From Klenkia terrae (GTDB taxonomy: Bacteria; Actinomycetota; Actinomycetes; Mycobacteriales; Geodermatophilaceae): a stretch of DNA of 36,694 bases. The notes beneath the pieces are model-generated. The model did not search any database, had not been told where the DNA came from, and saw only the letters and a program-made list of their open reading frames with translations. Positions 22,859-30,593 of this stretch are shown one piece after another; the first letter of the stretch is position 1; each line of letters opens with the position of its first letter. A program made the position numbers and the translations under genes. The stretch spans positions 1,957,331 through 1,994,024 of the forward strand of contig NZ_UEXK01000004.1 of assembly GCF_900491935.1 (NCBI RefSeq), in the 5' to 3' direction.

Positions 22859-22875
22859 GTGGCACTCAGTGCCAC
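22859..22875. promoter_or_regulatory. Second palindrome upstream of mftD
   Basis: GTGGCAC-TCA-GTGCCAC, perfect 7-base arms, 10 bases upstream of the first palindrome. The two differ in sequence, so they may bind different regulators or include the promoter. Confidence 0.4.
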
Positions 22876-22890
22876 CACCCCTGGACGGCG

Positions 22891-22924
22891 CCGACCCGCC
22901 CCGGCGGAGGCCGGGGCGGGTCGG
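22891..22924 (-). terminator. Strong GC hairpin after the PRC-barrel gene
   Basis: A perfect 15-base stem (CCGACCCGCCCCGGC with its complement) and a 4-base loop GGAG, 17 bases after the stop of the PRC-barrel gene. It lacks a U-tract, like many actinobacterial terminators. It separates that gene from mftD on the same strand. Confidence 0.7.
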
Positions 22925-22940
22925 TGGGTGCGGTGGGGCG

Positions 22941-23816
22941 TCAGCGGGTGCGGCCGCGACCGCCGTCCTCGACCTGCTCGATCTCCTCGTGCGCGACCTG
23001 CTCGTTCACCGTCTGCTGGTCGGTGACGGTCTCGGTGCCCAGCCGGACGCGCTCGACCGGCACGGTCTCCTTGTCCACGACGGGGCGCTCGGCGTGCAGC
23101 GTGACCTCGTGCTCCTCCTCGGACAGCGCGGGGCCGTCGAGGGCGGCACCGCGGTTGGCCTCGGTGATCGGCTCGCGCTCGACCCGGACCTCCTCGTGGG
23201 AGACCGGCACGGTGCGGGTGACGTTCTCGGTCACCACGTACTTGCGCAGCCGGGCCCGGCCGACCTCGGCGGACTCGGTGCCGACCTGCAGCCGCTCCTC
23301 CGAGCGGGTCATGGCGTCGTCCGTGGTCGGGCCGGAGGTGTCGCGGCCGACGGTGCCGGCGGTGGTGCCGGGGCCGTCCTCGGTCGAGCGGGTCGCGTGC
23401 TGCCCGCGGTCGTCGAGGTCGTCGCCGAGGCGGGGAGTGCCACCGTCGGTGCGGGTGCCGCGGTCGTCGAGACCGTCGGCGCGCCCGCCGGTGGTGCCCA
23501 TCTGCTCACCGACCCCGTAGTGGCGGTAGAGCTCCTGCTCCTCCTGCGGGGGCAGGTGCTGGTCGGCGTCCACCTTCGGGGCGTCCTTGACCGCGGCCTT
23601 GGACACCGGGACCCGCACGCCGCCGTCGGTCAGCTGGGCCTCGCGCAGCGGTACGAACGTGGACTTGGTGCCGAAGAGCCCGGTCTTCACGGTGACCCAC
23701 TCGGGGGTGCCGCTCTGGTCGTCGAGGAAGACCTCGGTCGCGGTGCCGATGGTGTCGCCGTCGCTGTCGACGACGTCGTTGCCGATGACCCGGTCGATGT
23801 CCTGGGTGGAGATCAT
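22941..23816 (-). CDS. PRC-barrel and DUF2382 domain stress protein
   Basis: A 291-residue soluble protein. The N-terminal PRC-barrel (about 1-85) begins DRVIGNDVVDSDGDTIGTAT and contains EWVTVKTGLFGTKSTFVPL. A charged, low-complexity linker (about 110-165, rich in D, R, G, T) follows. The C-terminal DUF2382 domain (about 170-285) has SEERLQVGTESAEVGRARLR, KYVVTENVTRTVPVSHEEVR and VDKETVPVERVRLGTETVTD. The architecture is common in actinobacteria and linked with general or oxidative stress in related YsnF-type proteins. ATG 23816 is preceded by GAGGAG. A monocistronic unit with a strong hairpin after the stop. Confidence 0.9.
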   Translation of the reverse strand: MISTQDIDRVIGNDVVDSDGDTIGTATEVFLDDQSGTPEWVTVKTGLFGTKSTFVPLREAQLTDGGVRVPVSKAAVKDAPKVDADQHLPPQEEQELYRHYGVGEQMGTTGGRADGLDDRGTRTDGGTPRLGDDLDDRGQHATRSTEDGPGTTAGTVGRDTSGPTTDDAMTRSEERLQVGTESAEVGRARLRKYVVTENVTRTVPVSHEEVRVEREPITEANRGAALDGPALSEEEHEVTLHAERPVVDKETVPVERVRLGTETVTDQQTVNEQVAHEEIEQVEDGGRGRTR

Positions 23817-23961
23817 GTGGGGTGCTCCTCTGCGCTCGGGAAGGGGGGAGGTGACGTGCCTCACCGTCTTGCTGCCCACCCATGGGGGAGCTGAAAACCT
23901 GGATCCGGCTCGGTTCGATCCGGAAACATGGATCCGCGCGGGAGCCTGCCACGCTCGCCCG

Positions 23962-24699
23962 GTGGACCTCCTCCAGCAACTGCCCCGCGCCGCGGCCTGG
24001 ACGGCGGGGACGGTGCTGCACCCGGCCGGCGCGGTGGCCGCGGCCGGTCTCCTGGTGGGCTCGGTGCTCACGACCGGCTCGCCGTCGGCGGGCGCCCGGA
24101 TCGCCGACGGGCTGCTCTGGGGCGCCGGGCCGGAGAACTCGTTGCTGGCCCTGGCGGCGTCCGGGGTGGCGGCGGCCACGTCCCGCGAGCGCGCGGTGAC
24201 CACCGCCGAGCACGGGTGGGCCGCCGAGGAGCTGCTCGGCGACGCGCTCCCGCCGCGGGAGCGGCTGGTCCTCACCGACGCCCTCGGTGCGGGCGGGCGG
24301 GCGTTCGTCTTCCCGCGGTGGGACGGCGCGATCACCGTGAACGTCGGGCCGGAGCTCTTCGCGGACCCGGTGCGGGCCGACCCGCACACGTTCCTGCACG
24401 AGCTGGTGCACACCTGCCAGGTGCACCACGCGTCGTCCCGGCGGGCCTTCACCAGCGCCGCCGTGGTCACCCAGGTGCGGCACTCACTGGGCCGGGACGC
24501 CTACGCCTACGACCTGCCGGTGCGCCCGCTGGCCGCGTACGGGATGGAGCAGCAGGCCCAGCTGGCCGCCGACTGGTGGCGCGGGCGGCCCGGGCGCTGG
24601 GGCCGGCCGACGGCGCTGCGCGGGCACACCCGCCGACCGAGGGACCCGGCCAGCCCGTGGGCGGCCTGCGTCGCCGACCTGCGTGCGGCCCGGTTCTAG
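23962..24699 (+). CDS. HExxH metallopeptidase-like protein
   Basis: A 245-residue protein. Hydrophobic stretches near the N-terminus (WTAGTVLHPAGAVAAAGLLVGSVL and LLALAASGVAAATS) may be membrane segments. A putative zinc site FLHELVHTCQVHH lies at about residues 143-155. Downstream, LPVRPLAAYGMEQQAQLAADWW could supply the third ligand, as in the HELTHVWQ...YGxEQQAxIxxD pattern of some uncharacterised bacterial proteins with a DUF4157-like peptidase fold. GTG 23962 is chosen as the likely start; no ribosome site is obvious. The stop overlaps that of the small lysine-rich gene on the other strand. Function unknown. Confidence 0.6.
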   Translation: MDLLQQLPRAAAWTAGTVLHPAGAVAAAGLLVGSVLTTGSPSAGARIADGLLWGAGPENSLLALAASGVAAATSRERAVTTAEHGWAAEELLGDALPPRERLVLTDALGAGGRAFVFPRWDGAITVNVGPELFADPVRADPHTFLHELVHTCQVHHASSRRAFTSAAVVTQVRHSLGRDAYAYDLPVRPLAAYGMEQQAQLAADWWRGRPGRWGRPTALRGHTRRPRDPASPWAACVADLRAARF

Positions 24700-24821
24700 C
24701 GGACCTTCTGCTTGATCGCCTGGACGGCGGTGTCCTTGGTGCTGGGCTGCGAGGCGTTGTTCTTGGCCTTGGCGGCCTTGGGCTTCTTGGCCTCGCGGCC
24801 GCCCTTGTTCTTGCCGGACAT
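24696..24821 (-). CDS. Small lysine-rich protein, 41 residues
   Basis: ATG 24821 follows AGGAG and opens a 42-codon frame beginning MSGKNKGGREAKKPKAAKAK and ending TKDTAVQAIKQKVR. It is highly basic, without a membrane segment or signal. Similar short Lys/Ala-rich proteins are common in actinobacteria and have no known function; nucleic-acid binding is possible. It is divergent from the DUF3097 gene and converges on the metallopeptidase-like gene with a 4-base overlap. Confidence 0.7.
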   Translation of the reverse strand: MSGKNKGGREAKKPKAAKAKNNASQPSTKDTAVQAIKQKVR

Positions 24822-24963
24822 GAGGACTCCTGGCCACCGGCACGCCGGCGGACGGTCACGGAGCGTGGTCCGAGGTGGCGTGCGCCTGCGGCTGGAGGGG
24901 GAACGGTACGCCTCCCGCGTGTCGGTCCTCGCCGCTGCGCCGCCCGCTGCGCAGACTCGGTCG

Positions 24964-25773
24964 GTGCCTCCTCGCTCGCAGTACGACAACCTGGTGCACC
25001 CGCGGACGGTCAAGAAGCCCCCGGTGCAGGTCGAGGCCGAGAAGGACCTGGTCGTGGAGGACCCCAGCTCGGGGTTCGTCGGGGCGGTGGTCCGCTGCGA
25101 GAAGGACGTCGTCCACCTCGAGGACCGGTTCGGCCGGGTCCGCGGCTATCCCCTCGGTCCGGGCTTCTGGGTCGAGGGCCGGCCGGTGACCCTGGTGCGG
25201 CCGAAGCAGAACACCCTGTCCGGCCCGCAGCGCAGCGCCTCGGGCTCGACGTACGTGGTCGGCGCCCGGGCGCGGGTCGCCCGTGAGGGCCGGATCTACG
25301 TCGAGGGCAAGCACGACGCCGAGCTGGTGGAGAAGGTCTGGGGCCACGACCTGCGCATCGAGGGCGTCGTCGTCGAGCCGCTGCACGGGGTGGACGACCT
25401 GCCCGGCATCGTGCGCGAGTTCCGGCCGTCGTCCGGCCGACGGCTGGGCGTGCTGGTCGACCACCTGGTCACCGGGTCCAAGGAGACCCGCATCGCCGCC
25501 CAGGTGACCGGCTCGCACGCCCTGGTGGTCGGGCACCCGTTCATCGACATCTGGCAGGCGGTCAAGCCCTCCGTGGTGGGCATCAAGGCCTGGCCGACCG
25601 TGCCCAAGGGTGAGGACTGGAAGGGCGGTGTCTGCCGCCGGCTGGGCTGGGAGGACGACACGGGCTACGTCTGGGCCCAGCGCATCCTGGCCCGGGTCAA
25701 GACCTGGACCGACCTGGAACCCCAGCTCATCGGCCGCGTCGAGGAGCTCATCGACTTCGTCACGACCGACTGA
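24964..25773 (+). CDS. DUF3097 family protein
   Basis: A soluble protein of about 269 residues conserved in actinobacteria. Landmarks are EKDLVVEDPSSGFVGAVVRC, EDRFGRVRGYPLGPGFWVEG, ARVAREGRIYVEGKHDAELV, VVEPLHGVDDLPGIVREF, RRLGVLVDHLVTGSKETRIA, SHALVVGHPFIDIWQAVKP, EDWKGGVCRRLGW and LEPQLIGRVEELIDFV. The EGKHDAELV segment and the later GVLVDHL resemble TOPRIM-like acidic patches, so a nucleic-acid role is possible; no activity is known to me. GTG 24964 is a best guess: the frame is open far upstream, but that part is low-complexity. Confidence 0.8.
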   Translation: MPPRSQYDNLVHPRTVKKPPVQVEAEKDLVVEDPSSGFVGAVVRCEKDVVHLEDRFGRVRGYPLGPGFWVEGRPVTLVRPKQNTLSGPQRSASGSTYVVGARARVAREGRIYVEGKHDAELVEKVWGHDLRIEGVVVEPLHGVDDLPGIVREFRPSSGRRLGVLVDHLVTGSKETRIAAQVTGSHALVVGHPFIDIWQAVKPSVVGIKAWPTVPKGEDWKGGVCRRLGWEDDTGYVWAQRILARVKTWTDLEPQLIGRVEELIDFVTTD

Positions 25774-25802
25774 CCCACCCGGCGGTCCGCCGGATCCGTG
25801 AC

Positions 25803-25863
25803 CCTGCAGATCGACAACGCCCACTCGCCACACCCTGGCGCGCCGCCGTTGCCCATCTGCAAG
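25803..25863 (+). terminator. Hairpin after the DUF3097 gene
   Basis: An imperfect stem: TGCAGAT (25805-25811) pairs with ATCTGCA (25855-25861), CAACG with CGTTG, and CGCCA with TGGCG around a 5-base loop. It begins 30 bases after the stop and is probably its terminator. Confidence 0.5.
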
Positions 25864-26011
25864 CTCGCCGGGCGCTGCGGTCGATCACCCCAGGACCAGC
25901 CGGTCACCCGGCAGCCGTTCGGTCACCGCACACGGTGACCGGATCCCTCCCGGCCGACCGCCTGTCCCTCGCCGCGCCCCGATGCCCCGGGCGTGGCGAC
26001 CATCGCCCACG

Positions 26012-26075
26012 GACTCACGCCGTCCAGGGATCCTGTGCCGCTGCAGGGCCACAAGCCCCCTGGACGGCGTGAGTC
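26012..26075. repeat. 64-base loopless palindrome
   Basis: The outer arms GACTCACGCCGTCCAGGG and its complement are perfect over 18 bases, and the centre CTGCAG is also perfect. Only a few interior pairs fail. It has the same layout as the 8816-8911 palindrome: exact ends, exact centre, imperfect shoulders. It may be a bidirectional terminator or a non-autonomous palindromic element. Confidence 0.5.
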
Positions 26076-26134
26076 TGAAGCCCACCGACCACCGCCGACG
26101 ACCGCCGAATCAGCCGGGGACGCGACAGAGCCCG

Positions 26135-26180
26135 GACGTCGCCGGTCGCGGCGGTCGGAGACCTCCCGACCGGCGACGTC
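26135..26180. repeat. Inverted repeat with perfect 14-base arms
   Basis: GACGTCGCCGGTCG (26135-26148) and its exact complement (26167-26180) enclose an 18-base loop. It is 70 bases past the stop of the aldo/keto reductase and is a candidate terminator for that minus-strand unit. Confidence 0.5.
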
Positions 26181-26250
26181 GCGGGAGCTCAGCTCAGGCC
26201 GGGGACGGCACCTGGCCGCGGTGCGATCCGGAGGATCGCGATGCGATCGC

Positions 26251-27090
26251 TCAGCTCGGGATCATGTTGAACGTGTCCGGGTCCGGGCCGGTGCGCTCGT
26301 CGCGGTTCAGGGTGCTGATCGCGGTGATGTCGTCCTCGGAGAGCTCGAAGTCGAACAGGGCGAAGTTCTCCTCCACCCGGCTGCGGGTGACCGACTTCGG
26401 GAAGACGATGTCGCCGCGCTGGATGGCCCAGCGCAGGGTGACCTGGGCCGGGGACTTCCCGTGGCGCTCGGCCACGCGCACGATGGCCGGGTCGTCGAGG
26501 ACCTTGCCCTGGGCGATGGGCGACCAGGCCTCGGTCAGGATGCCGCGCTCGGCGTTGTACGCCCGCAGCTCGTCCTGGGTGAGGTAGGGGTGCACCTCGA
26601 TCTGGTTGACCGCCGGGGTGATGTCGGTCTGGTCGCGCAGCCGGTTGAGGTGATTGGTCTGGAAGTTGGAGACGCCGATCGCGCGGGCCTTGCCGTCGCG
26701 GTACAGCTGCTCCATCCCCTTCCAGGTCTCGACGAAGTCGACGTCGATGCCCGGCAGCGGCCAGTGGATGAGGAACAGGTCCAGCTGCTCGACCTGCAGG
26801 TCGGCCAGGGACTGGTCGATCGCCTTCGCCACGTCGGCCTCGGCGTGGAAGCCGTTGTTCAGCTTGGAGGTGATGAAGACGTCCTCGCGGGCCAGGCCGG
26901 AGTCGCGGAAGCCCTCGCCGACCTCCTTCTCGTTGCCGTACATCTCGGCGGTGTCGATGTGCCGGTAGCCGACCTCGAGGGCGGTGCGCACCGCCTCCCG
27001 GGTGTTCTCGGGCTCGATCTGGTAGGTGCCGAAGCCCAGCTGGGGGATCTCGACGCCGTTGTTCAGGGTGATGTTCGGGACGTTCGCCAT
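26251..27090 (-). CDS. Aldo/keto reductase
   Basis: A 279-residue NADPH-dependent carbonyl reductase of the AKR5-like (2,5-diketo-gluconate reductase) group. The start MANVPNITLNNGVEIPQLGFGTYQ is typical. The catalytic tetrad is visible: Asp46 and Tyr51 in HIDTAEMYGNE, Lys in ITSKLNN, and His in LFLIHWPLPG. The cofactor end PKSVTRSRVEENFALFDFEL matches the NADPH-binding K-S/T-x-x-x-R-x-x-x-N region. An ATG 12 bases upstream (27102) is possible. It follows the Eis-like gene by 58 bases; an A/T-rich CATATCC upstream may give it its own promoter. Physiological substrate unknown. Confidence 0.92.
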   Translation of the reverse strand: MANVPNITLNNGVEIPQLGFGTYQIEPENTREAVRTALEVGYRHIDTAEMYGNEKEVGEGFRDSGLAREDVFITSKLNNGFHAEADVAKAIDQSLADLQVEQLDLFLIHWPLPGIDVDFVETWKGMEQLYRDGKARAIGVSNFQTNHLNRLRDQTDITPAVNQIEVHPYLTQDELRAYNAERGILTEAWSPIAQGKVLDDPAIVRVAERHGKSPAQVTLRWAIQRGDIVFPKSVTRSRVEENFALFDFELSEDDITAISTLNRDERTGPDPDTFNMIPS

Positions 27091-27148
27091 GACGTGTGCC
27101 ATGCCCTCGTGCGCAACGGATATGCCTGGTGCGACCGAGGTCGCGCGC

Positions 27149-28339
27149 TCAGAAGTAGTCGCGCAGCTGCGGGGCCTGCCCGCAGGCGAGCAGGTCCAGC
27201 GCCGCCGGGTCGCCCGGGCCGGTCACCAGACCGGCCGTCGCGGCCCCGCGCCCGCTGCCGGCGCCGGTCCACAGCAGGGCCAACCCGCGCGGCCCGAGGA
27301 CCCGGTCGGCGGCGTCCGTGCGGGTCAGCCGGCCCTCGCCCGCGTCGAGCTCCAGCCGCCAGCTGCCGGAGTTCCAGGGCGCCACCTCGTCGACCACCGT
27401 GAAGGACACCGCGCCCCGCGCCTGCGACGGCCACCCCCGCGCGGCGACGGCCCGCTCGGCGTCCACCAGGCGGTGCATGAAGACCTGGGTGCCGCGCGCC
27501 GTGGCCCGCTCCAGCGGGAGGACGCCCGAGACGGCGTCCCCGAGCAGCAGCGGGACGTCGACGGTGCGGGTGACGGTCCGCCACCCGGCGAGGACGTCGA
27601 CCAGGGCACGGGCGGCGGCCGGCGTGGTGGCGAGCAGGTCGCTCACGTCCAGGGCGGCCTCGGCGCCGTAGCCGCGGCCGCGCTCGTAGCCCAGCACGCC
27701 GGTGACCACGCCGTCCTGCTCGGCGAGGGTCAGCAGGTCCACGCCGTCGCCGAGGGGCTGCTCGTCCCTCGCCGGCAGCTCCCACCGGCCGCCGCGGCGG
27801 CTCAGCGGGCCGTCGAACCCGCGGGCGACCTGCTCGTACAGGTCGACGACGGCGGCCCGGTCGGCCGGCGTCCCGGGCCGCAGGACGACGCCCTCCGGGG
27901 CGCGGAGCACCGGGAGCGCGGCGGTGTCAAGCACCGCGGAGCCGAGCAGTCCGGTGATCTCCCAGCCCAGCGACCGGTAGGCCGCCGAGACGGTCGGGTA
28001 CAGCGCGCTGACGGCGGCGCCGCGATCGCGGGCGGCGGTCAGCGCGGCGGTGAGCAGGGTGCGGGCCACCCCGCCGCCGCGGACCTCCGGGGCGACCGCG
28101 ACCCCGCTGATGTCGGCCGGGGGCCCCTGCCGGCCGCCCCCCCAGGAGTTCTCCTCGTGGTCGGTCACCTTGCCGACCAGGCGGCCGGTGGCGTCGTCGT
28201 AGGCGCCCCACCGGTGCGTCTCGGGCAGCACCGCCAGCGCCCGCGGCGGCGCCTCCGCCGGGCCGCCGAAGGCCCAGCGGCCCAGCGTCCAGGCCTCGGC
28301 CAGGTCGTCGGCGGTCATCTCGCGGATGGTGAGGGGCAC
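27149..28339 (-). CDS. Eis-type GNAT acetyltransferase
   Basis: A 396-residue protein of the Enhanced Intracellular Survival family: an N-terminal GNAT domain with VAPEVRGGGVARTLLTAAL as acetyl-CoA loop and AVSALYPTVSAAYRSLGWEI, a second degenerate GNAT region, and a C-terminal sterol-carrier-like domain (from about residue 285). It ends exactly in DYF; in Eis the C-terminal carboxylate of Phe is the catalytic base, and it is kept here. Eis enzymes acetylate amines, including aminoglycosides, at several positions. The native substrate here is unknown. GTG 28339 gives the family N-terminus PLTIREMTADDLAEAW. Divergent from the LacI regulator. Confidence 0.9.
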   Translation of the reverse strand: MPLTIREMTADDLAEAWTLGRWAFGGPAEAPPRALAVLPETHRWGAYDDATGRLVGKVTDHEENSWGGGRQGPPADISGVAVAPEVRGGGVARTLLTAALTAARDRGAAVSALYPTVSAAYRSLGWEITGLLGSAVLDTAALPVLRAPEGVVLRPGTPADRAAVVDLYEQVARGFDGPLSRRGGRWELPARDEQPLGDGVDLLTLAEQDGVVTGVLGYERGRGYGAEAALDVSDLLATTPAAARALVDVLAGWRTVTRTVDVPLLLGDAVSGVLPLERATARGTQVFMHRLVDAERAVAARGWPSQARGAVSFTVVDEVAPWNSGSWRLELDAGEGRLTRTDAADRVLGPRGLALLWTGAGSGRGAATAGLVTGPGDPAALDLLACGQAPQLRDYF

Positions 28340-28381
28340 GGCACCGACCTTCTCAGAGGCGCGGGCCGGGGGCGCGCGCCG

Positions 28382-28387
28382 GTAGGT
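28382..28387 (+). promoter_or_regulatory. -10 box of the LacI-family gene (leaderless)
   Basis: TAGGTT ends 7 bases before ATG 28395, which places the expected transcription start at the ATG. No ribosome site stands ahead of the ATG, which supports a leaderless transcript. Confidence 0.45.
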
Positions 28388-28394
28388 TTCGCGC

Positions 28395-29405
28395 ATGCCG
28401 GTGACGCTCACCTCGGTCGCGCAGCTGGCGGGCGTGTCGGTGAGCACGGCCAGCCGGGCACTCACCGGGCACCCCAGCGTGCAGCCGGCCACGCGGACCC
28501 GGGTCGTCGAGGCGGCGGCCAACCTCCGGTACCGCCCGAACCGGATGGCGGCCGCGCTGCGCACCCGCCGGTCCGGGCTGGTCGGCCTGGTGGTGAACAA
28601 CCTCTGGAACGCCACCTTCAACACGGTCGCGGAGACCCTGCAGTCCTGGGGCGCGGAGGCCGGCTGGCAGGTGCTGGTCTGCACCACCGGCGGCGACGCC
28701 GACCGGGAGGCGGCCTTCCTGGACACGGCGCTGGACCACGGGTTCGACGGCGTGGTCGTGGCCGGGTCCGGGGCCAACCACGACCGGGTCAACGCCTTGC
28801 TGGACGCCGGCACCGCGGTGGTCACCACCAACCGCGAGGTGCCCGGCGCCCGTGCCCCGTCCGTGGTGCTGGACTACCGGCGCGCCGCCCAGCTGGCCAC
28901 CGAGCACCTGCTGGCCGCCGGGCACACCCGGATCGCCACCGTCTCCGCCACCGACGCCGTCACGTCGGGCCGGGAGCAGCACGCCGGGGTGGTCGCCGCG
29001 CTGGCCGCCGCGGGCCTCCCGCTGCTGCCCGACCTGGTGCACCGCGGCCCGTTCACCACCGAGTTCGGGCGCGCGGCGGTCACCGCCCTGCTGGCCCACC
29101 CGACGCCGCCGACCGCCCTGCTGGTCACCAACCACGAGGCCGCCGGCGGGGTGCTGCCGGTGCTGACCGGCCAGGGCACCGTGGTGCCCCGCGAGCTGTC
29201 GGTGGTGATGACCGAGGACGAGCCGTTCTTCGGCTGGTGGCCGCCCCGCCTCACCGCGGTGGACAACCGGGCCGCCGAGCAGGCCCGGACGGCGGCCGAG
29301 CTGCTGCACGCGCAGCTCGACGGGACGGCCGCACCCGGCCCGTCGCAGCGGCTGGTCGAGCCGGTGCTCGTCGTCCGGGACTCGGTCGGGCCCCCGCCCC
29401 GCTGA
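28395..29405 (+). CDS. LacI family transcriptional regulator
   Basis: A 336-residue regulator. The N-terminal helix-turn-helix is VTLTSVAQLAGVSVSTASRALTG and the hinge region NLRYRPNRMAAALRT. The ligand domain starts SGLVGLVVNNLWNATFNTVAETL and has the usual AAQLATEHLLAAGHTRIATVS and LSVVMTEDEPFFGWWPPRLTAV elements. It is an intact DNA-binding sugar- or metabolite-responsive repressor. It converges on the amidohydrolase, the last gene of the catabolic operon, with 6 bases between the stops. A LacI-like 14-base dyad lies before that operon's first gene, so it is the likely regulator of the operon. Confidence 0.92.
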   Translation: MPVTLTSVAQLAGVSVSTASRALTGHPSVQPATRTRVVEAAANLRYRPNRMAAALRTRRSGLVGLVVNNLWNATFNTVAETLQSWGAEAGWQVLVCTTGGDADREAAFLDTALDHGFDGVVVAGSGANHDRVNALLDAGTAVVTTNREVPGARAPSVVLDYRRAAQLATEHLLAAGHTRIATVSATDAVTSGREQHAGVVAALAAAGLPLLPDLVHRGPFTTEFGRAAVTALLAHPTPPTALLVTNHEAAGGVLPVLTGQGTVVPRELSVVMTEDEPFFGWWPPRLTAVDNRAAEQARTAAELLHAQLDGTAAPGPSQRLVEPVLVVRDSVGPPPR

Positions 29406-29411
29406 CCGGGA

Positions 29412-30593
29412 TCAGGCCGGGAGCTGGTCCCGCACCACCCGGCCGTCGGCGACCACCATCGCGATGCCGCGCAGGGCGGAGACGTCGCTGGTCGGGTCGG
29501 CGTCGGTGACCACCAGGTCCGCCGCGGCCCCGGTCACCACCTCGCCGATCTGCCCGGACAGGCCCAGCAGGCGGGCCGCCGTCGACGTCCCCGCCTGGAG
29601 GGCCAGCAGCGGGTCCAGGCCGGCCTCGACCAGGAACTCCATCTCGCGGACGGCGACCACGGTGTCCTCGATCGGCTCGCCCGGCGGGTAGTCGGTGCCG
29701 GCCACGATCGTCACGCCGGCCTCGACCGCGCGCCGGATGCTGGCCAGGTGGCCCGGCCCGGTCTCCATCGCGGTGTCGATCTGCTCCCGGGTGAAGGAGT
29801 GGTCGGCCATCCACTCCGGGCAGCGGGTGACGCACAGCGTCGGGGTCAGGAACACCTCGCGGCGGGCCATCTCGGCGGCCACCTCGGCGGACAGCTCGTA
29901 GGCGTGCTCGAAGGACCGCATCCCGGCGTCCATGGCCTGCGCGATCGCCGCACCGGCGCCGGCGTGGGCGACCACGTAGGTCTCGAACTCCGCGGCGGCC
30001 CGGACCACGGCGCGCATCTCTGCGGGGGTCATCTGCTCGGAGCCGAAGCCCTCGTCGGGGTCCGCGATCCCCCCGGTGATGAAGACCTTGACGTGGTCCG
30101 CCCCGGCCTCGAGCTCGGCCCGGGCCGCGGCGTAGAACTCGTCCTCACCCGAGGCATAGGCGCAGCCCCCGCCCACCCCGTGCCCGCCGACCGCGCTGAC
30201 CGCCCGGCCGGCGCCGACGATCCGCGGCACGTCGACCCAGCCCTCCCGGGACGCGGTGCGCAGCAGCAGGTCGGCGCGGTTCACCTCGTGCACCGACCGG
30301 AGCGTGGTCACCCCGGCCTGCAGCGCGTCCCGGGCCCGGGCGAAGGACCGCAGCGTGGTGACACCCGGGTCCTCGGCCTCGTCCAGGGCGGAGAACGGGT
30401 AGACCACCGACAGGTGGCTGTGCACGCTGACCAGCCCCGGGGACAGGTACCGCCCGCCCAGCGAGCGGGTCTCCGCCCCCTGCGGGGCGGCGTCGGCGAT
30501 CGCGCCGATCGTCCCGTCCACCAGCTCGACGGCCCGGCCGCGGGCCACCTGCCCGGTCAGCACGTCCACCACGGACGCGTCGGTCAGCCACAC
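29412..30593 (-). CDS. Amidohydrolase family protein (imidazolonepropionase/prolidase-like)
   Basis: A 393-residue metal-dependent hydrolase. The metal site HSH is in LVSVHSHLSVVYPFSAL, the Lys strand is HVKVFITGGI, later His ligands are in VVAHAGAGAA and SFEHAYEL, and the active-site Asp lies in IVAGTDYPPGEP. The C-terminal composite-domain end IGEVVTGAAADLVVTDADP is typical. The family hydrolyses cyclic amides or dipeptides. The GTG start has AGGAGG a few bases ahead and overlaps the upstream flavoprotein gene by 10 bases. It is the last gene of the five-gene catabolic operon. Confidence 0.88.
   Translation of the reverse strand: MWLTDASVVDVLTGQVARGRAVELVDGTIGAIADAAPQGAETRSLGGRYLSPGLVSVHSHLSVVYPFSALDEAEDPGVTTLRSFARARDALQAGVTTLRSVHEVNRADLLLRTASREGWVDVPRIVGAGRAVSAVGGHGVGGGCAYASGEDEFYAAARAELEAGADHVKVFITGGIADPDEGFGSEQMTPAEMRAVVRAAAEFETYVVAHAGAGAAIAQAMDAGMRSFEHAYELSAEVAAEMARREVFLTPTLCVTRCPEWMADHSFTREQIDTAMETGPGHLASIRRAVEAGVTIVAGTDYPPGEPIEDTVVAVREMEFLVEAGLDPLLALQAGTSTAARLLGLSGQIGEVVTGAAADLVVTDADPTSDVSALRGIAMVVADGRVVRDQLPA

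Larger units (their letters stand above)
25774..26250. other. Intergenic region of 477 bases with three inverted repeats
   Basis: It lies between the ends of two convergent genes (DUF3097 on plus, aldo/keto reductase on minus). I find no convincing reading frame, tRNA or repeat array. Three separate inverted repeats occupy it (25803-25863, 26012-26075, 26135-26180), listed separately. A smaller GATCGC-GAT-GCGATC dyad sits at 26234-26248, next to the reductase stop. Confidence 0.6.

Noticed and set aside
27026-29509. An 827-residue plus-strand open frame
   Set aside because: It runs antisense to the Eis-type gene and out of frame across the LacI gene; low-complexity shadow.
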